Assembly (NCBI GenBank): GCA_021203515.1
Contig: JAJQAY010000119.1
Coordinates: 1-34,834 of the forward strand
Length of the DNA stretch: 34,834 nucleotides
From: Bacteroides sp.
Lineage (GTDB): Bacteria; Bacteroidota; Bacteroidia; Bacteroidales; Bacteroidaceae
Direction: 5' to 3'
Part shown: one piece after another, positions 27,582 to 34,834 of the stretch
Layout of the letters: each line of letters starts with the position of its first letter
Position numbering within the stretch: the stretch's first letter is position 1
Program-made: the position numbers and the translations under genes
Notes under the pieces: generated by a model
What the model saw: only the letters and a program-made list of their open reading frames with translations
Told to the model about the DNA's origin: nothing
Databases searched by the model: none

Positions 27582-28862
27582 ATGAAACTAATAATCAATC
27601 CCGATAAATCGCAGTGGGCGGAGTTGCTGAAACGTCCAGTGATGAATACGGAAAACCTGTTCGATACGGTGCGGAGCATCATCGACCGTGTGAAGGCGGA
27701 AGGTGACCGGGCCGTGTTGGAGTATGAAGAAAAGTTCGACAAAGCAGTGCTGACGTCGCTTGCCGTGACGGACGAAGATCTGGAAGAGGCTGAAACCCAG
27801 GTGGGCGAGGAACTGAAAACCGCCATCCGCCTGGCAAAACAAAATATAGAAACCTTCCATGCGGCACAACGCTTTGAAGGCAAACGGGTGCAGACGCAAC
27901 CGGGAGTGACTTGCTGGCAGAAGGCGGTTGCCATCGAAAAGGTGGGGCTGTACATTCCGGGCGGTACGGCGCCGCTGTTCTCCACCGTGCTGATGCTGGC
28001 CGTCCCTGCCAAGATAGCCGGATGCCAGGAGATTGTGCTTTGCACGCCTCCGGGCAAGGATGGAAAAGTACACCCTGCCGTATTGTTTGCGGCAAAAGTG
28101 GCGGGCGTGAACCGTATCTTCAAAGCCGGTGGGGTGCAGGCCATTGCCGCCATGGCTTACGGAACGGAGAGTGTGTCGAAAGTATATAAGATTTTCGGCC
28201 CGGGCAACCAGTATGTGACGGCTGCCAAGCAGTTGGTGAGCCTGCGCGATGTAGCGATTGACATGCCTGCCGGGCCGTCCGAAGTGGAGGTTCTGGCAGA
28301 CGAAACGGCCAATCCGGTATTTGTAGCCGCCGATTTGCTGAGTCAGGCGGAGCATGGGGTGGATAGCCAGGCGATGCTGATTACCACTTCCGAAGCGTTG
28401 CAGCAAGCGGTAAAGGCGGAAGTGGAGCGTCAGCTCGCTCTGTTGCCCCGCAAGGAAATCGCGGAGAAGTCGTTGGCTAACAGTAAATTGATAGTAGTGC
28501 GCAGCATGGATGAGGCTATCGAACTGACCAACGCCTATGCCCCAGAACATCTTATCATTGAAACGGCCGATTATATGTCCGTGGCAGAGCAGGTGGTGAA
28601 TGCCGGCTCGGTATTCCTGGGCTCTCTCACTCCGGAGAGTGCAGGTGATTATGCTTCGGGCACCAACCACACGCTGCCTACCAACGGCTATGCCAAAGCC
28701 TATAGCGGGGTAAGCCTCGACAGCTTTATCCGCAAGATAACCTTCCAGGAGATAAAGCCCGAAGGAATACGCATCATCGGCCCTGCCATCGAGGAAATGG
28801 CTGCCAACGAACATCTGGATGCACACAAAAATGCAGTAACCGTAAGACTGAAAACCATATGA
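27582..28862 (+). CDS. hisD: Histidinol dehydrogenase
   Basis: 426 aa. Last two oxidation steps from histidinol to histidine, with NAD+ and zinc. Seen: [70 protein letters not shown] with Gln and His zinc-site residues; and [11 protein letters not shown]. Length is typical. It overlaps hisC by 4 bp (ATGA), so the two are translationally coupled. Intact. Confidence 0.96.
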   Translation: MKLIINPDKSQWAELLKRPVMNTENLFDTVRSIIDRVKAEGDRAVLEYEEKFDKAVLTSLAVTDEDLEEAETQVGEELKTAIRLAKQNIETFHAAQRFEGKRVQTQPGVTCWQKAVAIEKVGLYIPGGTAPLFSTVLMLAVPAKIAGCQEIVLCTPPGKDGKVHPAVLFAAKVAGVNRIFKAGGVQAIAAMAYGTESVSKVYKIFGPGNQYVTAAKQLVSLRDVAIDMPAGPSEVEVLADETANPVFVAADLLSQAEHGVDSQAMLITTSEALQQAVKAEVERQLALLPRKEIAEKSLANSKLIVVRSMDEAIELTNAYAPEHLIIETADYMSVAEQVVNAGSVFLGSLTPESAGDYASGTNHTLPTNGYAKAYSGVSLDSFIRKITFQEIKPEGIRIIGPAIEEMAANEHLDAHKNAVTVRLKTI

Positions 28863-29896
28863 AAACATTACAAGAACTTACCCGGCCGAATATCTGGCGC
28901 TTGAAGCCTTATTCTTCTGCACGCGGCGAATACAACGGTGCGGCCGCATCCGTATTTCTCGATGCCAACGAAAACCCGTATAACTTGCCTCATAACCGTT
29001 ATCCGGACCCTATGCAGTGGGAACTGAAAAAGGAACTGTCGAAGATAAAGAAAGTCAGTCCCGAACGCATCTTCCTGGGCAACGGAAGCGATGAAGCGAT
29101 AGACCTTGTGTTTCGTGCTTTCTGCGAGCCGCGCGTGGATAATGTGGTAGCCATCGACCCCACTTACGGCATGTATCAGGTCTGCGCGGACGTGAATGAT
29201 GTGGAATACCGCAAGGTGCTGCTGGATGAAAACTTTCAGTTTTCGGCCGATAAGTTGCTGGCGGCTGCGGATGAACACACGAAGTTAATCTTCCTTTGTT
29301 CTCCGAATAATCCGACCGGAAGCGACCTGCTCCGAAGCGAGATTGAAAAGCTTATCCGCGAGTTTGACGGACTGGTGATATTGGATGAGGCTTATAATGA
29401 TTTTTCGGATGCTCCTTCGTTCCTGGAAGAGCTGGATAAGCATCCCAATCTGATTGTATTCCAGACTTTCTCCAAAGCATGGGGATGTGCCGCCATCCGT
29501 CTGGGCATGGCGTTTTCTTCGCAGGAGATTATAGCTATTCTCAACAAGATAAAGTATCCTTATAATGTGAACCAACTGACACAGAAACAAGCTATTGAGA
29601 TGCTTCACCGCTATTATGAAATAGAGCGTTGGGTGAAGACCTTGAAGGAAGAGCGCGAAAGCCTGGAAGAGGAATTTGCCAAGCTGCCCTGCACGGTGAA
29701 GATATTCCCTTCGCATGCCAATTTCTTCCTTACCCGTGTGACGGATGCTGTGAAGATATATAACTATCTGGTGAGCGAGGGTATCATTGTCCGCAACCGC
29801 AATTCCGTGTCGCTCTGTGGCAACTGCCTTCGGGTGACAGTGGGGACGCGGCTTGAGAATGAAAAGCTGATTGGGGCGTTGAAGAAATACAAATAA
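28859..29896 (+). CDS. hisC: Histidinol-phosphate aminotransferase
   Basis: 345 aa. PLP-dependent; transfers the amino group from glutamate to imidazole-acetol phosphate. Seen: [55 protein letters not shown]; the PLP-lysine region [16 protein letters not shown]; and the C-terminal [14 protein letters not shown] with a substrate-phosphate Arg. Overlaps hisD by 4 bp. Confidence 0.95.
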   Translation: MKTLQELTRPNIWRLKPYSSARGEYNGAAASVFLDANENPYNLPHNRYPDPMQWELKKELSKIKKVSPERIFLGNGSDEAIDLVFRAFCEPRVDNVVAIDPTYGMYQVCADVNDVEYRKVLLDENFQFSADKLLAAADEHTKLIFLCSPNNPTGSDLLRSEIEKLIREFDGLVILDEAYNDFSDAPSFLEELDKHPNLIVFQTFSKAWGCAAIRLGMAFSSQEIIAILNKIKYPYNVNQLTQKQAIEMLHRYYEIERWVKTLKEERESLEEEFAKLPCTVKIFPSHANFFLTRVTDAVKIYNYLVSEGIIVRNRNSVSLCGNCLRVTVGTRLENEKLIGALKKYK

Positions 29897-29914
29897 TAAT
29901 AATTTAGTGCTTCA

Positions 29915-30153
29915 CCACAGATTACACAGATTAACACAGATTTTCTCAGATAATATAATTGTAGTATCTGTCATTCAGAGCGAAGCGTTGCTCTCCCCCG
30001 ATAACGGGGGAGTTTGGAGGGGGTTAATCTCTTCTCTAAGCACATAGCTACACTGATAAAAGGGAGTAGATTCTTCGCTTCGCTCTGAATGACAGATAGT
30101 ATTGGTAATCATCGCAGGAAGAGAAAATCTGTGCTAATCTGTGTAATCTGTGG
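29915..30153. repeat. Nested composite palindromic element between hisC and hisB
   Basis: Outer arms at 29915-29946 and 30122-30153 are 32 bp with one mismatch, built from repeats of ACAGATTA. Inner arms at 29966-29987 and 30076-30097 are 22 bp and perfect (core TGTCATTCAGAGCGAAGC). A third hairpin, CTCCCCCG-ATAA-CGGGGGAG, sits at 29993-30012. No ORF or transposase is present. It fills the 281-bp gap and would fold into a long hairpin in the his mRNA. Confidence 0.9.
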
Positions 30154-30177
30154 TGGAATAAACAACAATAAATACTT

Positions 30178-31326
30178 ATGAAGAAAGTTCTTTTTATAGA
30201 CCGTGACGGCACGTTGGTCATAGAGCCGCCTGTAGACTATCAGTTGGACTCGTTGGAGAAGTTGGAGTTTTATCCGAAAGTAATGCGTAATCTGGGGTTC
30301 ATCCGTAGCAAGCTGGATTTCGAGTTCGTGATGGTGACCAATCAGGACGGACTGGGCACGGCCTCCTTTCCGGAAGAAACATTCTGGCCGGCACACAATC
30401 TGATGATGAAAACCTTGGAGGGCGAAGGCGTCATATTCGATGACATCTGCATCGACCGCAGTATGCCGGAAGATAATGCACCGACACGCAAACCCCGCAC
30501 CGGTATGCTTACGAAGTATCTGAATAATCCGGAATACGACCTGGCAAATAGTTTTGTGATAGGCGACCGCCCCACGGATGTGGAATTGGCAAAGAGCTTA
30601 GGTTGTCGTGCCATTCTGTTGCAAGAAGATATGAGTATACTGAAGCCCGTATCAGCAGGGGGAGAGGCTGCATGTGACGGTCTGGAAGAAATCTGCGCAC
30701 TAGCTACAAAGGATTGGGGTGAAGTAGCTGAGTTCCTGTTTGCCGGTGAGCGTACAGCTGAAGTGCAGCGTACCACCAAAGAAACGGACATTTATGTATC
30801 GGTAAATCTGGATGGAAATGGATATTGTGATATTCATACTGGTCTTGGTTTCTTCAACCACATGCTCGAACAGATAGGCAAGCATGGTGGCCTCGACCTG
30901 ACAATCCGTGTGAAAGGTGACTTGGAAGTGGACGAACATCATACTATAGAAGATACGGCGCTTGCATTGGGCGATTGCCTCTATCGGGCATTAGGCAGCA
31001 AGCGGGGCATCGAACGCTATGGGTATGCATTGCCTATGGATGATTGTCTTTGTCAGGTATGCCTCGATTTCGGCGGACGTCCGTGGTTGGTGTGGGATGC
31101 AGAGTTTAAGCGCGAGAAGATAGGGGAGATGCCTACGGAAATGTTTCTGCACTTCTTTAAGTCCCTGAGTGATGCTGCCAAGATGAACCTTAATATCAAA
31201 GCGGAAGGTCAGAATGAACATCATAAGATAGAAGGTATCTTCAAAGCATTGGCAAGAGCCCTGAAAATGGCGGTGAAGAGGGATATCTATCATTATGAGT
31301 TGCCAAGCTCGAAAGGGATATTATAA
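30178..31326 (+). CDS. hisB: Bifunctional histidinol-phosphatase / imidazoleglycerol-phosphate dehydratase
   Basis: 382 aa, the fused form. Seen: an N-terminal HAD phosphatase at about 1-165 with [12 protein letters not shown] (catalytic Asp pair), MVTNQDG and [16 protein letters not shown]; and a C-terminal dehydratase at about 190-382 with [32 protein letters not shown] and [16 protein letters not shown] (Mn-binding His clusters). It carries out steps 7 and 9 of the pathway. Same direction as hisC but separated by the 281-bp palindromic element. A stem at 31340-31379 follows. Confidence 0.96.
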   Translation: MKKVLFIDRDGTLVIEPPVDYQLDSLEKLEFYPKVMRNLGFIRSKLDFEFVMVTNQDGLGTASFPEETFWPAHNLMMKTLEGEGVIFDDICIDRSMPEDNAPTRKPRTGMLTKYLNNPEYDLANSFVIGDRPTDVELAKSLGCRAILLQEDMSILKPVSAGGEAACDGLEEICALATKDWGEVAEFLFAGERTAEVQRTTKETDIYVSVNLDGNGYCDIHTGLGFFNHMLEQIGKHGGLDLTIRVKGDLEVDEHHTIEDTALALGDCLYRALGSKRGIERYGYALPMDDCLCQVCLDFGGRPWLVWDAEFKREKIGEMPTEMFLHFFKSLSDAAKMNLNIKAEGQNEHHKIEGIFKALARALKMAVKRDIYHYELPSSKGIL

Positions 31327-31339
31327 TTAAGTTATGTAG

Positions 31340-31379
31340 GTATTAGATATTAAGCATACCGTGCTTTAATATCTAATAC
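31340..31379. repeat. 14-bp perfect inverted repeat after hisB
   Basis: GTATTAGATATTAA (31340-31353) and TTAATATCTAATAC (31366-31379) flank a 12-bp loop that can extend the stem (GCA/TGC). There is no T-run, so terminator function is uncertain. It resembles the TATTAGG repeats at 2789-2862. The rest of 31327-32005 holds the rRNA promoters and leader; no protein gene is seen. Confidence 0.7.
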
Positions 31380-31517
31380 TTATATATAATAATGTATGCT
31401 TTCTCCTTGTTTCCTCCCTTGTTTTCTCCTCTTCCAAGATTTATGTTCTACAACACATTTGTCAATCAGCATGTTACGAAAAAGTTTCATCTTTCTTTAA
31501 AAAAATAGTCAGATATG

Positions 31518-31549
31518 TTTGGTACATATTGATAAATCCTCTACTTTTG
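31518..31549 (+). promoter_or_regulatory. rRNA operon promoter P1
   Basis: TTTG (31518-31521), 20 bases, then TACTTTTG (31542-31549): an exact consensus match, about 460 bp before the 16S gene. The sequence just after the -7 (GCATCCACTTTC) is repeated after P2 as GCACCCGCTTTC. Confidence 0.75.
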
Positions 31550-31691
31550 CATCCACTTTCGAGAACGAGAGCAGCGATAGATTGACATTCTGACAGAAAC
31601 GGCGTAGGAGCTGGTTTAGTATTTTTCTTTTATCTCCCTTTCGACGAGAGAGACGACGAGAAAAAGAAAAATAAAAAAACTTCGAAAATAA

Positions 31692-31724
31692 TTTGGAGTA
31701 TATAATTAAAAGTTCTCACCTTTG
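31692..31724 (+). promoter_or_regulatory. rRNA operon promoter P2
   Basis: TTTG (31692-31695), 21 bases, then CACCTTTG (31717-31724): one mismatch to consensus. The P2 start region is a near duplicate of P1, giving tandem promoters 175 bp apart. ATTTTTCTTTT and AAAGAAAAAT arms between them could form a hairpin. Confidence 0.65.
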
Positions 31725-31764
31725 CACCCGCTTTCTGAAAAGAACAGCAATTTAAAAACGAAGC

Positions 31765-31776
31765 GATCTTTGAACA
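31765..31776 (+). promoter_or_regulatory. boxA-like antitermination site in the rRNA leader
   Basis: GATCTTTGAACA resembles bacterial boxA (E. coli core GCTCTTTAACA) and lies between P2 and 16S. A second copy precedes 23S at 33899-33909. Known: Nus factors bind boxA to prevent early termination on rRNA. Confidence 0.5.
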
Positions 31777-32005
31777 GATTTACATAAACAATACAAGTAG
31801 TACAAGAGCAAGGCTAGTTTCTTAGCGATAAGAAATGGTCTTGGGTAAAACTAAAAGAACCGTCAATACTTATCTAATAGGTAATTGGGAAACTTTTAAT
31901 AAACCGAGCGTCCTGAACAGATAACAACGAGTTTGTTTGTTATGTTCATAAGTGAATAACTTATAACTTATAACTCATAACTTACAACTCAAAACAATAC
32001 TTTTA

Positions 32006-33534
<1,529 letters not shown>

Positions 33535-33671
33535 TGGAGCGACGCTTGAAAGACTTGAAAGTTGGTTCTTGGTGTTATACTTCCATAAGAACCTCTTGTA
33601 CTGCGAGTAATTGTTTATTAAAATAATAAGAGAAAGTAGAAGCCGAGCCGCAAGGTGAGGGTTTGACTGAC

Positions 33672-33745
33672 AGTCCTATAGCTCAGTTGGTTAGAGCGCT
33701 ACACTGATAATGTAGAGGTCGGCAGTTCAACTCTGCCTGGGACTA
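33672..33745 (+). tRNA. tRNA-Ile (anticodon GAU)
   Basis: 74 bases without encoded CCA. Acceptor arms AGTCCTA and TGGGACT pair (one G-U), anticodon GAT sits in the loop CTGATAA, and the T-arm carries GTTCAACTC. In the 16S-23S spacer, as usual for Bacteroides. Confidence 0.95.
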
Positions 33746-33756
33746 CTCTGAAAAGA

Positions 33757-33830
33757 GGGGGATTAGCTCAGCTGGCTAGAGCACCTGCTTTGCACGCAGG
33801 GGGTCAACGGTTCGAATCCGTTATTCTCCA
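33757..33830 (+). tRNA. tRNA-Ala (anticodon UGC)
   Basis: 74 bases without encoded CCA. Acceptor arms GGGGGAT and ATTCTCC pair with two G-U, anticodon TGC in the loop TTTGCAC, T-arm GTTCGAATC. It follows tRNA-Ile by 11 bases. Confidence 0.95.
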
Positions 33831-33898
33831 CTCCGGAATAGTTGTTATGCCATTATAAGCAAATCACTTGTAACTCATAGCTTATAACTTATTCCACC

Positions 33899-33909
33899 GT
33901 TCTTTGACA
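33899..33909 (+). promoter_or_regulatory. boxA-like site before 23S
   Basis: GTTCTTTGACA lies about 65 bases before 23S in the spacer, matching the leader site at 31765-31776 in seven core bases (TCTTTGA). Confidence 0.5.
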
Positions 33910-33973
33910 TGATGTACAAAAAAAGTAAAGTTAAAGCTGAAAGTATATATCGACCATACGTGATCGGTAAGAC

Positions 33974-34834
33974 AAAAAGTAAGAAAGGGCGCATGGCGGA
34001 TGCCTTGGCTCTCGGAGGCGATGAAGGACGTGATAAGCTGCGATAAGCTACGGGTAGGTGCAAATGACCTTTGATCCGTAGATTTCCGAATGGGACAACC
34101 CAATACTTTGAAGAAGTATTATCCTGCTTTGCAGGAGGCTAACGCAGGGAACTGAAACATCTTAGTACCTGCAGGAAAAGAAAATAAATAATGATTCCCC
34201 TAGTAGTGGCGAGCGAACGGGGATTAGCCCAAACCACCCATGTTACGGCATGGGTGGGGTTGTAGGACCACGTTGTGGCATGAAAATTGGTGAGTGGAAG
34301 TTTCTGGAAAGCAACTCCATAGACGGTGACAGACCGGTACACGAAGCCAATCTAAGTCTAGTGGTATCCTGAGTAGCGCGGAGCACGAGGAATTCTGCGT
34401 GAATCTGCCGGGACCATCCGGTAAGGCTAAATACTCCCGAGAGACCGATAGTGAACCAGTACTGTGAAGGAAAGGTGAAAAGCACTTCGAATAGAAGAGT
34501 GAAATAGTTCCTGAAACCATGCGCCTACAAGCGGTCGGAGCACCTTCGTGGTGTGACGGCGTGCCTTTTGCATAATGAACCTACGAGTTGCTTTTTCCGG
34601 CAAGGTTAAGGGTCTCAGACCCGGATCCGAAGCGAAAGCGAGTCTGAACAGGGCGTTTTAGTCGGAAGGAGTAGACGCGAAACCAAGTGATCTACCCTTG
34701 GGCAGGTTGAAGGACAGGTAACACTGTCTGGAGGACCGAACCGATAAGCGTTGAAAAGCTTCCGGATGACCTGAGGGTGGGGGTGAAAGGCTAATCAAAC
34801 TTGGAGATAGCTCGTACTCCCCGAAATGCATTTA
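33974..34834 (+). rRNA. rrl: 23S ribosomal RNA, 5' part, cut by the window end
   Basis: Seen: AAAGTAAGAAAGGGCGCATG then GCGGATGCCTTGGC at the 5' end, AAACATCTTAGTACC with AGGAAAAGAAA, CCCCTAGTAGTGGCGAGCG at about 34198, and GGTAAGGCTAAATACT at about 34420. The first roughly 860 bases are present. The 5' boundary is estimated. Confidence 0.95.

Noticed and set aside
29915..30153. Insertion sequence between hisC and hisB
   Set aside because: No transposase ORF and no clear target-site duplication; only nested inverted repeats.

Overview
The window comes from a Bacteroides chromosome (phylum Bacteroidota). The evidence is a Bacteroides-type 16S rRNA gene with a 16S-tRNA-Ile-tRNA-Ala-23S layout, promoters of the TTTG-N19/21-TANNTTTG type, a SusC/SusD pair with its own ECF sigma and FecR anti-sigma, and DUF3575 and DUF4421 proteins. 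I cannot name the species from the 16S by eye.

Layout. Positions 1-9.2 kb hold housekeeping and envelope genes: an OmpA-like/DUF3575 protein cut by the left edge, an MltF-type lytic transglycosylase, uridine kinase, a Dabb-domain protein, a DsbD-type thiol transporter, a CAT-like acetyltransferase, a secreted MINPP/phytase-like phosphatase and a DUF4421 protein. Positions 9.3-17.1 kb are a complete L-fucose operon: a GntR regulator, then fucI-fucO-fucA-fucK-mutarotase-fucP, tightly packed and ended by a terminator. Positions 17.3-25.6 kb form an ECF sigma / FecR / SusC (with STN domain) / SusD / secreted glycerophosphodiesterase locus. This is a trans-envelope regulated uptake system with no glycoside hydrolase in view. 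A hotdog thioesterase follows. Positions 26.2-31.3 kb are a histidine operon (hisG, hisD, hisC, hisB) headed by an attenuator: promoter, 15-codon leader peptide with six consecutive His codons, and terminator. The right end is an rRNA operon with two tandem promoters and boxA-like sites, truncated inside the 23S gene.

Most notable structure outside genes. (1) Two tandem arrays of palindromes share an exact 23-bp period but not a sequence: six units of AAGTTAACTT between the sigma and anti-sigma genes, and four units of AAAACATCCGGGTGTTTT between hisG and hisD. (2) A bipartite motif, ACCCTAG-N13-GTGTGTATTA, lies upstream of both fecR and susC with identical spacing. It is a strong candidate for the promoter read by the local ECF sigma factor. 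(3) Two copies of a TetR-operator-like 16-mer lie exactly 200 bp apart. One sits at the predicted start site of the DUF3575 promoter and the other inside a terminator stem. (4) Nested interspersed palindromes lie in hisC-hisB, after the phosphatase gene, and inside the DUF3575 coding region.

Sequence quality. Eight genes between positions 1 and 24.6 kb carry about 14 single-base indels, many in homopolymers, plus one in-frame stop. None is visible in the protein genes from 24.65 to 31.3 kb. Sequencing error is more likely than mass gene decay, so these genes are annotated full length with the breaks noted.
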